A stretch of DNA of 64,000 bases, taken from NCBI RefSeq assembly GCF_000759025.1, contig NZ_JPOS01000093.1, forward strand, positions 1 through 64,000. Direction: 5' to 3'. Source of the DNA: Phaeodactylibacter xiamenensis (GTDB taxonomy: Bacteria; Bacteroidota; Bacteroidia; Chitinophagales; Saprospiraceae). The translations under genes and the position numbers were made by a program. Below, in pieces: positions 53,999 through 63,379 of the stretch. Position 1 is the stretch's first letter, and the number at the start of each line of letters is the position of its first letter. Under the pieces are notes generated by a model. It did not search any database. It worked only from the letters and a program-made list of their open reading frames with translations, and was not told the DNA's origin.

Positions 53999-55171
53999 TT
54001 ACGGCTGTTGCGCTGCCCAGACCGGGCTGCCTGCCCGTACTGCCGCAACGGCATTCCTAACCAAATCCACCGCCCGCTCAATATCTTCCGCACGGGTAAA
54101 GCGCCCCAGACTAAACCGCAGGGAGCTGTGGGCTTCTTCTGCCGTGAGCCCCATCGCCCGTAACACATGGGAAGGCTCTACTGATGCCGAGGTACAGGCA
54201 GAGCCGGAAGACAGCGCCAGTTCCTGAGCGAAGCGCATCATAACGGTATCAGATTCGGTGAAGGGGAAAGCGATATTTGAGACATGCGGCAAACGATGCT
54301 CCGGGTGCCCGTTGAGAAAAGCCCGGGGCACTTCCCTGAGCAATTGTTGTTCCAGTTGGTCGCGCAGAGGTCGCAGGCGCTGAGCCTCTGCTTCCATTTG
54401 GGCCTTGGCCAGAGCAGCTGCCTTTCCAAACCCTACAATGCCCGGCACATTTAGCGTACCCGACCGCAGGCCCTGCTCGTGCCCGCCACCGTGCACCTGA
54501 GCAGCCACGCTCACCTTGGGCTGCCGGCGGCTCACATAGAGCCCTCCCACCCCTTTCGGCCCGTACATCTTGTGGGCAGAAAAAGCCATCAGGTGCACCC
54601 CGGTCTCCCGCGGATGGCAGGGCAGTTTGCCCACCACCTGAGTGGCATCGCTCATTAGCAAGGTGCCATGCTTGTCGCAAAGAGCTCCAATCTCCTGCAT
54701 CGGCTGCAGCACGCCGGTCTCGTTATTGCCCCACATTATGGATACCAGTACGGTATCCGGGCGAATGGTGGCTTCCAGCTCATCTAAATCAACGAGCCCA
54801 TCAGGTTGCACATTCAGGTAGGTGACCTCAGCTCCCAGTTGTTCGGCTCGCCCGCAGGCGTCGAGCACGGCTTTGTGCTCTGTTTTCAGGGTAATGATGT
54901 GGTTGCCTTTACGGCGGTATTGCTCCAGTGTGCCCAGGATAGCCAGATTGTCAGACTCGGTAGCACCGGAAGTAAAGATGACCTCTTTAGCTTCCGCGCT
55001 GATCAGGTTGGCGACCTGCTTGCGTGCCGACTTAACGGCATCTTCCGCCAGCCAGCCCAGAGCATGATTCCGGCTGGCTGCATTGCCCGGTTGTTCGTAA
55101 AAATAGGGCAGCATGGCTTCTACGACCTTAGGGTCGCAGGGGGTGGTGGCGTTGTTATCCAAATATATCAT
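53999..55171 (-). CDS. iscS: cysteine desulfurase (IscS-like)
   Basis: A PLP enzyme that removes sulfur from L-cysteine for Fe-S clusters and thiolated tRNAs. The core motifs are present: TEHKAVLD (His99), FSAHKMYGPKG (PLP Lys201) and SSGSACTSA with the active-site Cys in a long loop (IscS/NifS group I). At 390 aa it has the usual length. There is no iscU or other Fe-S scaffold gene next to it. It is preceded by an 80-aa gene on the same strand, 49 bp away. Confidence 0.93.
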   Translation of the reverse strand: MIYLDNNATTPCDPKVVEAMLPYFYEQPGNAASRNHALGWLAEDAVKSARKQVANLISAEAKEVIFTSGATESDNLAILGTLEQYRRKGNHIITLKTEHKAVLDACGRAEQLGAEVTYLNVQPDGLVDLDELEATIRPDTVLVSIMWGNNETGVLQPMQEIGALCDKHGTLLMSDATQVVGKLPCHPRETGVHLMAFSAHKMYGPKGVGGLYVSRRQPKVSVAAQVHGGGHEQGLRSGTLNVPGIVGFGKAAALAKAQMEAEAQRLRPLRDQLEQQLLREVPRAFLNGHPEHRLPHVSNIAFPFTESDTVMMRFAQELALSSGSACTSASVEPSHVLRAMGLTAEEAHSSLRFSLGRFTRAEDIERAVDLVRNAVAAVRAGSPVWAAQQP

Positions 55172-55220
55172 TCTTCTTCCTCTTCTTCAGTGGGATATTT
55201 GACACTAACGATTTATCAAA

Positions 55221-55463
55221 TCAACGCTCATCAAGAAAAGTTTTCAAGCTCTTTTTTTCCTTCTTTCCATCTACCATGAGCTTAACTTCCTCGTAAGCAG
55301 AGGATAAACCCTGATAAAACTCCATTTCTTCTTCGTTCAAACTCAAGAGCACGCCCGGCGAAAGGAGTGCGCCGGGCGAGACGGGCACACCTAGTCTTTT
55401 TGCTAAAGCAAGAATTTGTGCTAAGTCATCTTTTTTCTCGATACTCAAAAGTAAGCGAGTCAT
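55221..55463 (-). CDS. small orphan protein, possibly antitoxin-like (80 aa)
   Basis: It is helical and charged: MTRLLLSIEKKDDLAQILALAK, a proline-rich hinge, then EEEMEFYQGLSSAYEEVKL and a basic end (KKEKKSLKTFLDER). The form is like short antitoxins of Bacteroidota, where a ribbon-type or strand-rich N-terminus is followed by a toxin-binding tail. No toxin gene is seen on either side. It has a recognisable promoter. It may instead be a solitary regulator or a remnant. Confidence 0.55.
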   Translation of the reverse strand: MTRLLLSIEKKDDLAQILALAKRLGVPVSPGALLSPGVLLSLNEEEMEFYQGLSSAYEEVKLMVDGKKEKKSLKTFLDER

Positions 55464-55485
55464 ATCTTTTCTTTTTCTGCTTAAC

Positions 55486-55516
55486 GAAAGATAAGCAATT
55501 TTAGTTGCGCCTCCAA
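55486..55516 (-). promoter_or_regulatory. promoter of the 80-aa gene
   Basis: On the minus strand TTG (55516-55514), a 20-bp spacer and TATCTTTC (55493-55486), one mismatch from TAnnTTTG. The ATG follows 22 bp later after an AAGAAAAG purine tract. The spacing is that of known Bacteroidota promoters. Confidence 0.5.
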
Positions 55517-55539
55517 TTCGCTCGCCGGGGCAGAATCCC

Positions 55540-55547
55540 TACTTTTG
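55540..55547 (+). promoter_or_regulatory. -7 box of the AhpD-like gene (TACTTTTG)
   Basis: A perfect TAnnTTTG match, 24 bp before the ATG at 55572. Confidence 0.55.
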
Positions 55548-55571
55548 CTTTTCGGCAAAATACCATCCAAT

Positions 55572-55913
55572 ATGTCACAAGTACAAGAATTCAACGACTA
55601 CCGGGCCAAGATGAATGAGAAAATTTTGGCGGAGGACAATAAAGTTTTGAAGCGCTTTTTCAATCTCGATACAAATGCGTATCAAGAGGGTGCACTTTCT
55701 TCCAAAACTAAAGAATTGCTGGGCCTGGTGGCCTCTATGGTACTGCGGTGCGACGACTGCATCCGCTATCATCTGGGCAAATGCCACGAGCAGGGCGTGA
55801 CCAAAGCGGAGGTCTTTGAGGTCTTCGCCATCGCCAATCTCGTTGGAGGCTCTATCTGCATCCCGCATACGCGCCGGGCGGTGGAGTACTGGGAAGCTTT
55901 GGAGGAAGCATAG
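55572..55913 (+). CDS. carboxymuconolactone decarboxylase/AhpD-like protein
   Basis: A 113-residue all-helical CMD-fold protein. It keeps the AhpD redox motif as CDDCIRYH (Cys60, Cys63 and His67), so a peroxidase or disulfide-transfer role is possible. The ATG at 55572 (MSQVQEFNDYRAK) is preferred over the TTG at 55545, which overlaps the promoter box. No AhpC or peroxiredoxin partner lies nearby. It is followed 39 bp later by pcrA, with no functional link evident. Confidence 0.88.
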   Translation: MSQVQEFNDYRAKMNEKILAEDNKVLKRFFNLDTNAYQEGALSSKTKELLGLVASMVLRCDDCIRYHLGKCHEQGVTKAEVFEVFAIANLVGGSICIPHTRRAVEYWEALEEA

Positions 55914-55952
55914 GAATTTTTAGAATACGGTCTTAAGAAACGGAAGACAAAC

Positions 55953-58265
55953 ATGAGCTATTTAGACGAATTGAACGACGTACAGCGGCAGGCGGTGACG
56001 AATACAGATGGCCCTGTGCTGGTAGTCGCCGGGCCGGGCTCCGGTAAGACCCGGGTGCTGACTTACCGCATCGCTCACCTGATTGAGAAAGGGACAGCGC
56101 CCTGGGAAATCCTCGCCCTGACCTTTACCAACAAAGCGGCACGCGAAATGAAGGAACGGATCGGAAAGGTGGTCGGCCCGAGAGCCAACCGCGTGTGGGC
56201 AGGCACCTTCCACTCTATTTTCGCGCGCATCCTCCGGGTGGAAGCCGAAAAGATTGGCTATCCGTCCAACTTCACCATTTATGATTCGGACGACTCCAAG
56301 AGCGTGATCCGGTCAATCATTCAGGAAATGAACCTGAATAAGGACCATTACAACCCCAACGCCATCCTATCGCGCATTTCCTCCGCCAAGAGTAGCCTCA
56401 TCACCCCAAAACTCTACGAAAAGGATGAGGAGCTACGGGAGCAGGACCGTATGGCCAAGCGCCCGCACCTCCATGCCATTTACAAAAAATACACGGCCCG
56501 CTGCAAACGCTCCGGAGCGATGGACTTTGACGACCTGCTGTACCGCCTGTACGAGCTCTTCCAGAAAAACCCGGACAATGTGCTCGATAAGTACCGGGAG
56601 AAATTTAAATACGTGCTGGTGGATGAGTTTCAGGATACCAACCACCTGCAGTACTCCATCATCCGGAAGTTTATACAGTACGATAAAAGCGACCGCAACA
56701 TCTGTGTGGTGGGCGACGATGCTCAGAGTATTTATGCCTTTCGGGGGGCGACCATTCAGAACATCCTGGACTTTGAGAAGGACTTCGAAAAGCACGGTAT
56801 CAAAGTCTTCAAGCTGGAGCAAAACTACCGGTCTACCGAGCACATCGTACAAACCGCTAACGAAGTGATCGGCTACAACCGCCGCCAAATCAAAAAGACC
56901 ATTTGGTCGGACAAAGGCGACGGGCACAAGATCAAGCTCATCAAAGCCATGACCGATGGAGAAGAGGGACAGCGCATTGCGGATAACATCCTGGAGCAAA
57001 AAAACCGCCACCATTTGCGCAACAGCGAGATTGCTATTTTGTACCGGACCAATGCGCAATCCCGCGTTTTTGAAGAATACCTGCGCCGGTACAACATCGC
57101 CTACAAAATCTTCGGCGGGCTGTCATTCTACCAGCGTAAGGAAGTAAAGGATATGGTCGCCTACCTCCGCCTGGCTGTCAATACTATGGACGAGGAAGCC
57201 CTGCGCCGGGTCATCAACTACCCCAAACGCGGCATTGGCAAAACCACCCTGGATAAAATCAGCACGGTGACTGCTCAGCTTGACAAACCCCTCTGGGAGT
57301 GCCTGGGCCGGGTACAACTGAGCAAGCGCGCTTTAGGGGCTATTGCCGACTTTGTAGCCATGATCAAATCCTTCCAAAAGAAGGCAGAGGGAGAAAACGC
57401 CTACGAGGCTGCCAGCTACATCGCCAAGCGCTCAGGCATAATGGATGAGCTCAAAGCAGATAATTCCGTGGAGGGTATCAACCGCATGGAAAACGTAAAC
57501 GCACTCCTCGATGGCGTCAAAGCTTTTGTGGAAGACGACACCGTTATTGATACGGAGACGATTGCCGATAAATCACTGGCCAGCTATCTACAGAATATCG
57601 CTTTGCTTACAGATTTGGACACCAAAGAAGACGAGAACACCGAGTACGTCACTCTGATGTCGGTACACGCCGCGAAGGGATTGGAGTTTAAATCCGTCTT
57701 TGTGGTGGGTATGGAAGAGAAACTGTTCCCTTCCTTCATGTCGCTGGAATCACAGGATGGCATTGACGAAGAGCGCCGCCTGTTTTATGTGGCCATCACG
57801 CGGGCGGAGCAGTTCCTTACGCTTTCTTACGCCAACAGCCGCTACCGGTACGGCCAGATGCGGTACAACGAGCCCAGCCGCTTCCTGCAGGAAGTACCTC
57901 TGGAGCGCCTGGAGGAAATCAGCGGTGCGCGTTCGTCCTTTGGCAGCAACCGGCCTGGCTTTATGGACCGCAGTACCGATAACGGCAATAGCAACGGCAG
58001 CAGTGGTGCCAGGGTATCTGGTAACTTCAAAAAGCCTGACCGGGCGGTTAGCCTTGGCATTGACCCCAAAGACTTCAAACCCAATGCCCCTACCGAAATA
58101 CAGGCCGGCATGAAAGTACTCCACCTCAAGTTTGGAGAGGGCAAAGTCCTGAGCATCGATGGCGGCAGTGCCAACCGCATCGCCACCATATTCTTCAAAA
58201 ACGCCAGCGACCCTCAGCAGCGCAAGATCATGCTGAAGTTTGCCAAGCTGCAAATCATTGGCTAA
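55953..58265 (+). CDS. pcrA: ATP-dependent DNA helicase PcrA/UvrD
   Basis: An SF1A helicase of 770 residues that unwinds 3'-tailed DNA in nucleotide excision and mismatch repair and clears replication blocks. Motifs: Q motif (LNDVQRQAV), Walker A GPGSGKT (27-33), Walker B/DExx as VDEFQDTN, GDDAQSIYAFRGA, QNYRST, VTLMSVHAAKGLEFKSVFVVG and VAITRAEQ. The tail ends in a PcrA-like C-terminal domain (GMKVLHLKFGEGKVLSIDG). The stop overlaps the following 76-aa gene. Confidence 0.96.
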   Translation: MSYLDELNDVQRQAVTNTDGPVLVVAGPGSGKTRVLTYRIAHLIEKGTAPWEILALTFTNKAAREMKERIGKVVGPRANRVWAGTFHSIFARILRVEAEKIGYPSNFTIYDSDDSKSVIRSIIQEMNLNKDHYNPNAILSRISSAKSSLITPKLYEKDEELREQDRMAKRPHLHAIYKKYTARCKRSGAMDFDDLLYRLYELFQKNPDNVLDKYREKFKYVLVDEFQDTNHLQYSIIRKFIQYDKSDRNICVVGDDAQSIYAFRGATIQNILDFEKDFEKHGIKVFKLEQNYRSTEHIVQTANEVIGYNRRQIKKTIWSDKGDGHKIKLIKAMTDGEEGQRIADNILEQKNRHHLRNSEIAILYRTNAQSRVFEEYLRRYNIAYKIFGGLSFYQRKEVKDMVAYLRLAVNTMDEEALRRVINYPKRGIGKTTLDKISTVTAQLDKPLWECLGRVQLSKRALGAIADFVAMIKSFQKKAEGENAYEAASYIAKRSGIMDELKADNSVEGINRMENVNALLDGVKAFVEDDTVIDTETIADKSLASYLQNIALLTDLDTKEDENTEYVTLMSVHAAKGLEFKSVFVVGMEEKLFPSFMSLESQDGIDEERRLFYVAITRAEQFLTLSYANSRYRYGQMRYNEPSRFLQEVPLERLEEISGARSSFGSNRPGFMDRSTDNGNSNGSSGARVSGNFKKPDRAVSLGIDPKDFKPNAPTEIQAGMKVLHLKFGEGKVLSIDGGSANRIATIFFKNASDPQQRKIMLKFAKLQIIG

Positions 58266-58495
58266 TGACAATGGACCGAACAACGCTACTACAGCAAGCC
58301 GAACAGCTCCGGCGCCGCTGGTTCCGGCAACTGCAGGCGATTGAGGGAGAGCCCAACTGGCCTAAAGGGTGGGAACGGCTGGAGTACCTCCGGAGCCTGA
58401 TCAAGCAGGTGGAGCAGCTCGGGGAAGAGGACTGGGCAGAGCAGGCAGAAGCACAGCAACTGAGCCTGATCGTACAGGAGGCCAGGGATTTATAA
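58265..58495 (+). CDS. small protein translationally coupled to pcrA (76 aa)
   Basis: It begins at ATG 58265, sharing the A of the pcrA TAA stop (TAATG). It is a helical, Glu/Gln/Arg-rich protein (QLRRRWFRQLQAIEGEPNWPKGW). No family is recognised and it has no signal or membrane segment. The coupling suggests expression with the helicase, so an accessory role is possible, but overlap alone is weak evidence. An ATG at 58271 is an alternative start. Confidence 0.6.
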   Translation: MTMDRTTLLQQAEQLRRRWFRQLQAIEGEPNWPKGWERLEYLRSLIKQVEQLGEEDWAEQAEAQQLSLIVQEARDL

Positions 58496-58514
58496 CCCCT
58501 GAAAGCGGCTCCAA

Positions 58515-59150
58515 CTACCCCTTTTTGTGGACGAACTTATTGTAGTTTTTTCGGTCGTGGCGGTCGAGGTAAGCTTCAATGAGGGCTTCCCGTTCAGCGG
58601 GTGGCATTGGGTTATTGGCTTCGTACATACCGGCTGCCCGGCGTTGGCGGAGCGCTTCGTAAAGTGTGACCGCGCAGGCCACGGAGATGTTCAGGCTTTG
58701 CACCATACCCATTTGCGGGATCAGGAAATTGCCGGTAGCGAATTGCAGGGAAGCCTCAGAAACCCCATCGTGCTCATTCCCAAACAACAGGGCTACGGAT
58801 TGGGTGAAGTCAATATCGTACAAGTCCACAGCCTGTTCTCCCAGGTGTGTCGCCCAGATGTCGTCATACCGTTGCTGCACATGGTCAAAACAGGCAGCTA
58901 CATCGTGGTAAAGGTGAATATCGATCCATTTTCGCGCACCGGAACTGGCATTTTTTCCAATTTCAATGCGTTCCTGATCGAGGCTGGGCTCGGTGTACAG
59001 TACGAAGATTTCCCGAATACCGACGGAGTCACAGGAGCGCAAGACAGCACCGATGTTATGCGGATCATGCACATTCTCCAGCACCACAGTGAGGTTGGGC
59101 TGCCGGCGGGCGGCAACCGAAGCTAACCTTTCCTTTCTTTCTACTCTCAA
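58515..59150 (-). CDS. trmH: tRNA (guanosine-2'-O-)-methyltransferase TrmH (SpoU family)
   Basis: A SPOUT-class enzyme that 2'-O-methylates G18 in the D-loop of tRNAs. It has the TrmH pattern: ARRQPNLTVVLENVHDPHNIGAVLRSCDSVG (motif 1), ALLFGNEHDGVS (motif 2) and MVQSLNISVACAVTLYE (motif 3, the knot). The start is a TTG at 59150, placed 1 bp after the stop of the preceding gene; its length then matches E. coli TrmH at the N-terminus. It is third in the guaA-lipoprotein-trmH operon. Confidence 0.92.
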   Translation of the reverse strand: MRVERKERLASVAARRQPNLTVVLENVHDPHNIGAVLRSCDSVGIREIFVLYTEPSLDQERIEIGKNASSGARKWIDIHLYHDVAACFDHVQQRYDDIWATHLGEQAVDLYDIDFTQSVALLFGNEHDGVSEASLQFATGNFLIPQMGMVQSLNISVACAVTLYEALRQRRAAGMYEANNPMPPAEREALIEAYLDRHDRKNYNKFVHKKG

Positions 59151-59151
59151 T

Positions 59152-60699
59152 TTATCTCAAATTCGCTGACTGAAACTGGTAGTCCTGAAACTTCAGGATA
59201 TTGACATGCTTGTTCTCAAACTTCTGTATTGGCGGGTTCTCCATACCGGTAGTGGTAGGCCGGACCACCCGCTCAAAGTCGAACCTGGTATGCAGCATCT
59301 GCTCCGGCTCCTGCTCCAGCTGATACTGAAACTTGGTGCCATAATCATTAAGCATACGGCCAAAGTAGCGGGTCACGTCATAGGCGAGGAAGGCCTCCTC
59401 TCCGGGCGTTATGCCAAACCGGTTGTAAAACTTACGTTTAAAGAACCGGATATCATCCGAGTAATTATCCAGGTAGGCATCGCTGCTAATATGTACATTC
59501 AGGCTTTCGTACAGGTCAAAATCGATCCGCTCGTATTCCTGCCACTGCGGCATGCCATAGACCACCACATGCATGGGCGCTGCCTGAGCCTGACCAGGCC
59601 CTCGTTCCTGATTCATGGGGTTCTTAGCGAGCTTTGCCTGACTGAGGAAAGAATACACAAAAGTTTCATTGGACCATGAAGGCACGATAAATACGGTGGT
59701 ATCGCCGGGTGTCATGAAGGACGACAAATCAATATTCCCAAACCGCTCTTCGTCATTATTGTCTACCTCTACCACGTACTCCCGCAGCCGAAGGGAATCC
59801 TCAATACGCCCCTCAAGGCGGAAAATCTCTTCCTGGAAATAGTTGAACCGGGCCCGCTCTACTTCTTTGTCCCTTGATACCAGTACGATTTTCTTACGCC
59901 CATAGTTCTCGTAGGCGTGCTTCGTAATGGCCTGGCAGTGCGACTGCAAGGTAGGGCTCACCTGTATGTAATTCGGATTAGCTGTGGCAATATTTGCAGA
60001 AGCGCTATGCGGTGAAACGTAGGTTTTGTTGTTACGGCGGGCAAATTCGGCTACCATCTCCACATTATCACTCCGGTACGGGCCAATAATCAGGTGAGAA
60101 TTGTACAACTCGGACCGCGTGTTGAGCAACCGCCCCACTACTGCTTCCTGAGCTTTGCTGTCCATGACGCGGACGTTCAGCTTCACGCCTTGCTCATCGA
60201 GCTCATCCAAAGCCATCTGCATACCCCCGTAGTAATTGAGGGCCCAGGTGGAGTTGCGGAAAATCTCGTTGCTTTCCGGATTGAAGCGGTCCGAAAGGAA
60301 AGGCAACAGCACCGTTACGTTATAAGAGGTATAAAACTCTGTACCGAAGTCTCCCCGCTCAATAAGCTTGGAAGGATTGCCCATGACCTCCTCCTGGGCG
60401 ATGCCCTCTCCGGACTGAATAGGCGGGATACTATCCGCAGAAACCAATTTCCACTTGATCGTGTCCATGGTTTCGACCGGCGTTTCATCCACGATAACCA
60501 GCTGACCGGTTTCAGGATCGTAGATTTTTTTGCCCGGCAGGGGGTCAAGCTCCTCACCAATTTCTTTCGGCTCCTCTTCTGTTTCGGCTTTCCGGAATAA
60601 AGCACAGGAAGAGACAGTAAGCCCCAGAAAAAGGGCAATCAACAGTCTATTCCCATTCAATTGTGGAAGGCGGCTTAGTGCTGATATCATAAACGACAC
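59152..60699 (-). CDS. lipoprotein with type I periplasmic-binding fold
   Basis: The N-terminus encodes a lipobox (GLTVSSC). ATGs at 60699 or 60690 give the longer product; a TTG at 60660 ([18 protein letters not shown]) would give a compact signal. All of these overlap the end of guaA. After a Glu/Pro-rich linker, a type I periplasmic-binding fold follows ([63 protein letters not shown]). Similar proteins, often with LysM repeats, follow guaA in other Bacteroidota; here no LysM is visible. No ABC transporter permease is nearby, so a solute-transport role is doubtful. A cell-wall or sensing role is possible. Confidence 0.82.
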   Translation of the reverse strand: MSFMISALSRLPQLNGNRLLIALFLGLTVSSCALFRKAETEEEPKEIGEELDPLPGKKIYDPETGQLVIVDETPVETMDTIKWKLVSADSIPPIQSGEGIAQEEVMGNPSKLIERGDFGTEFYTSYNVTVLLPFLSDRFNPESNEIFRNSTWALNYYGGMQMALDELDEQGVKLNVRVMDSKAQEAVVGRLLNTRSELYNSHLIIGPYRSDNVEMVAEFARRNNKTYVSPHSASANIATANPNYIQVSPTLQSHCQAITKHAYENYGRKKIVLVSRDKEVERARFNYFQEEIFRLEGRIEDSLRLREYVVEVDNNDEERFGNIDLSSFMTPGDTTVFIVPSWSNETFVYSFLSQAKLAKNPMNQERGPGQAQAAPMHVVVYGMPQWQEYERIDFDLYESLNVHISSDAYLDNYSDDIRFFKRKFYNRFGITPGEEAFLAYDVTRYFGRMLNDYGTKFQYQLEQEPEQMLHTRFDFERVVRPTTTGMENPPIQKFENKHVNILKFQDYQFQSANLR

Positions 60700-62200
60700 G
60701 GTTTATTCCTTTTACATTATTGATGATCTCACTTGACACCGTGGCCAGGAAATCGTGTGGAAAGCGGCTCCATTCCGCAGTCATCCCGTCCCGGGAGTTC
60801 ACTGCCCGCAGGGCAACGGTTTTTTCATAGGTCCGTTCATCGCCCATTACACCTACCGATTGCACCGGAAGGAGGATGGTACCCGCCTGCCAAACTTCAT
60901 CGTACAAGCCGAATTTACGAAGATTGTTGATATAAATCGCATCTGCCTCCTGCAGCATGCGCACCTTTTCCGGTGTAATGTCCCCTAAAATCCGGATCCC
61001 CAGGCCCGGACCGGGGAACGGATGCCGGCTTACAATCGCCTGTGGCACCTCTAATTCTGTACCTACAAGCCGCACCTCGTCCTTGAACAACATACGCAGC
61101 GGCTCCACAATTTTGAGGTTGAGCATTTCGGGCAAACCGCCCACATTATGGTGCGACTTGATAGTCACCGAAGGGCCATGTACCGAGACTGACTCAATGA
61201 CATCCGGGTAGATAGTGCCTTGCCCCAGCCATTTAATCGCCCGGTCTTCTTCTTCCAGCTTCAGTGCCTCTCTTTCAAAGACCTCAATGAAGACGCGGCC
61301 GATCACTTTACGTTTCTGCTCCGGATCAGAGATCCCTTTCAATTCCTCATAAAACGCCTCTTTGGCATCCACACCAACCACACGCAGCCCCATATCCTTG
61401 TAAGAATGGAGCACTTCCTCGAACTCATCCTTACGCAGCAACCCATTATCCACAAAAATACAGACCAGGTTATCGCCTATTGCTTCGTGCAGCAGGGAGG
61501 CCGCAACGGTGGAATCCACACCACCGGACAGCCCCATTAAGACGTGGTCGTCCCCGAGTTGGTCACGCAGAGACTGCACTGTTTCTTCTACGAAGGCGGC
61601 CGGGGTCCATTCGGCATCACAGCCAGCGATGTCTTTTACAAAGTTCTTAAGGACGGTCATGCCATCCAGGCTATGCGAAACCTCCGGGTGGAACTGTATA
61701 CAATAAACGGGTTGTGCGAAAGCGCCTGCTTTCGACTTATACGCTGCAACATCCACATGCGCTGTACCCGCCAGCAGTTCGAACTGTTCAGGAATTTCCA
61801 TGATCGTATCCCCATGCGACATCCACACCTGAGAGCCCTCAGGCACATCAGCCAGAAAGGGGTCCGCCTGAAACATACGGCTCAGTTCGGCTTTGCCATA
61901 CTCTCTTTTCAGAGAACGCTCCACCTTACCGCCCATCTGTTTGGCGATGTACTGCGCACCATAGCAGATACCCAGCACCGGGCGCTGCCCAATGAGTTGG
62001 TCCAGGTCAGTATGTAGTGCGTTTTCGTCGGCAACGGAAAAAGGGCTTCCCGATAAAATAATGCCTTTGATGGTGTCGTCCAGCTCCGGCACCTTATTGA
62101 AAGGCACAATCTCGCTGTAGACGTTGAGCTCCCGGATACGCCGCGCAATGAGCTGCGTATACTGCGAGCCGAAGTCGAGGATGAGGATTTTTTCTGTCAT
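60647..62200 (-). CDS. guaA: GMP synthase (glutamine-hydrolysing)
   Basis: It converts XMP to GMP with glutamine and ATP, the last step of GMP synthesis. The 517-residue protein has a class I glutaminase domain ([29 protein letters not shown] with Cys79; FHPEVSHS), an ATP-pyrophosphatase domain with the PP-loop [12 protein letters not shown], and the C-terminal dimer domain ([25 protein letters not shown]). This is the full-length form. It begins the operon with the lipoprotein and trmH and has a -7 box candidate at 62205. Confidence 0.97.
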   Translation of the reverse strand: MTEKILILDFGSQYTQLIARRIRELNVYSEIVPFNKVPELDDTIKGIILSGSPFSVADENALHTDLDQLIGQRPVLGICYGAQYIAKQMGGKVERSLKREYGKAELSRMFQADPFLADVPEGSQVWMSHGDTIMEIPEQFELLAGTAHVDVAAYKSKAGAFAQPVYCIQFHPEVSHSLDGMTVLKNFVKDIAGCDAEWTPAAFVEETVQSLRDQLGDDHVLMGLSGGVDSTVAASLLHEAIGDNLVCIFVDNGLLRKDEFEEVLHSYKDMGLRVVGVDAKEAFYEELKGISDPEQKRKVIGRVFIEVFEREALKLEEEDRAIKWLGQGTIYPDVIESVSVHGPSVTIKSHHNVGGLPEMLNLKIVEPLRMLFKDEVRLVGTELEVPQAIVSRHPFPGPGLGIRILGDITPEKVRMLQEADAIYINNLRKFGLYDEVWQAGTILLPVQSVGVMGDERTYEKTVALRAVNSRDGMTAEWSRFPHDFLATVSSEIINNVKGINRVVYDISTKPPSTIEWE

Positions 62201-62204
62201 GGCG

Positions 62205-62212
62205 CGAAGATA
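62205..62212 (-). promoter_or_regulatory. -7 box candidate of guaA (TATCTTCG)
   Basis: One mismatch from TAnnTTTG, ending 4 bp before the ATG (TATCTTCGCGCCATG). Such a close position implies a leaderless or very short leader, a spacing seen for some Bacteroidota promoters. Confidence 0.4.
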
Positions 62213-62280
62213 GGATTTTCTCCCATCATTACTGCCCTTTGCCGGTATTGGAATGACAGTGGGCTTGGGTACATTAAAGG

Positions 62281-63216
62281 TTACTCCTGCAAGCCACGCC
62301 CCTGTTTACGGATTTTACCCTCCTTATTGAGCTGCTTCATCAGGCGGTCCAGGATACCATTGATGAAATCCTTGCTTTTGTCAGTGCTGTATTGCTTGGA
62401 AATCTCCACGAACTCATTGAGCGTGACCTTAGTAGGGATAGACGGGAAAGAGGTCAGCTCGCTCAGGGCCATCTTCAGCAGGATCATATCGATTACGGCA
62501 ACCCGGTCGGCATCCCAGTTTCGGAGCGTAGGCTCAATTACGGACAGCAAATCGTCCCCTTCCTCAATGACCTGCCGCAGCAAACGCTCGCCGAAGTCAT
62601 CCACGGCTTCATCCTGTGGGCGGTGCTCCTCAAAGAAGTCGCCCTCCGCCGGCAGTGACTTGATCGTTTTCTTCACAGCTCCCACCACGAGAGACTCATC
62701 ATCGACCCAGTTGGAAAAATGGTCTTCCAGGAAATCGTTGAAGGGTTCATTGTTGACCAGGTGCTTGAAGAGGGACAGCAGCATTTCGGTATGCTCCTCA
62801 TTGGTGTGAGAAGCCTGCCGGCTGTAAGTGAGGTACTCTTCCGTCTTAGCAAAGTCCTGATAGAAAGTCCGGATATTATCCAGGTCTATGCGGTTTTTAA
62901 GCTTGCGGCGGCGCAGCAATTCCTGAAACCCATCATTGCGCACCAACGACTGAAGGAGTTCGTTTTCAGCCAGTACGGCCGTGAACTGCTTATCCGAATC
63001 AGAGGGCAGGAGTTTTTCCAATTTCTTGGCTTTATCCTGAATGGCATACTCTGATGTACGCACCAGTGCCCAAAGCGTGAAGAGGTACAAATCAAAAGAG
63101 CGCTGTACATTCGCCTTGTATCGTTTGACGGTGTCGTCAAGCCCAAGCGAATGATCCTGGCTCATGGAATAAAGCATCTGCATTACTTTAATGCGGATAT
63201 TCCTTCTACTCAGCAT
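62281..63216 (-). CDS. nusB: transcription antitermination factor NusB (extended form)
   Basis: NusB binds boxA RNA with S10 (NusE) and supports rRNA antitermination. This form has 311 residues, roughly twice the usual length, as in other Bacteroidota, with an N-terminal extension ([17 protein letters not shown]) and a long helical middle. The NusB core lies at the C-terminus: [22 protein letters not shown] and [27 protein letters not shown]. It is monocistronic with a -7 box at 63245. Confidence 0.93.
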   Translation of the reverse strand: MLSRRNIRIKVMQMLYSMSQDHSLGLDDTVKRYKANVQRSFDLYLFTLWALVRTSEYAIQDKAKKLEKLLPSDSDKQFTAVLAENELLQSLVRNDGFQELLRRRKLKNRIDLDNIRTFYQDFAKTEEYLTYSRQASHTNEEHTEMLLSLFKHLVNNEPFNDFLEDHFSNWVDDESLVVGAVKKTIKSLPAEGDFFEEHRPQDEAVDDFGERLLRQVIEEGDDLLSVIEPTLRNWDADRVAVIDMILLKMALSELTSFPSIPTKVTLNEFVEISKQYSTDKSKDFINGILDRLMKQLNKEGKIRKQGRGLQE

Positions 63217-63244
63217 ATTTCAATATTCCCGGTTAAAGTCCTCG

Positions 63245-63252
63245 CAAATATA
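63245..63252 (-). promoter_or_regulatory. -7 box of nusB (TATATTTG)
   Basis: A perfect TAnnTTTG match on the minus strand, 28 bp before the nusB ATG. Confidence 0.55.
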
Positions 63253-63303
63253 CACTCTGATTGCTGGTTTGCGACATTGAGACGTATCAATTTGCCTTTT
63301 AAA

Positions 63304-63356
63304 CAAAAAAAGCCCGGGCCGACCAGCCAAATTCCTGACTCCAGCCCAGGCTTTTT
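63304..63356 (-). terminator. Rho-independent terminator of the DoxX-like gene
   Basis: On the minus strand, AAAAAGCCTGGGC and GCCCGGGCTTTTT pair (one G-C/T wobble in the stem), with a run of seven T at the 3' side. It follows the stop at 63380 and precedes nusB. Confidence 0.82.
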
Positions 63357-63379
63357 GTGCCTTTCAGCAATTATTAAGA

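Noticed and set aside
55172-55220. A toxin gene after the 80-aa gene
   Set aside because: Only 49 bp are available before the cysteine desulfurase start; no frame of useful length.
60658-60699. Fixing one start for the lipoprotein after guaA
   Set aside because: ATGs at 60699 and 60690 and a TTG at 60660 all give a plausible lipobox; sequence alone does not decide.
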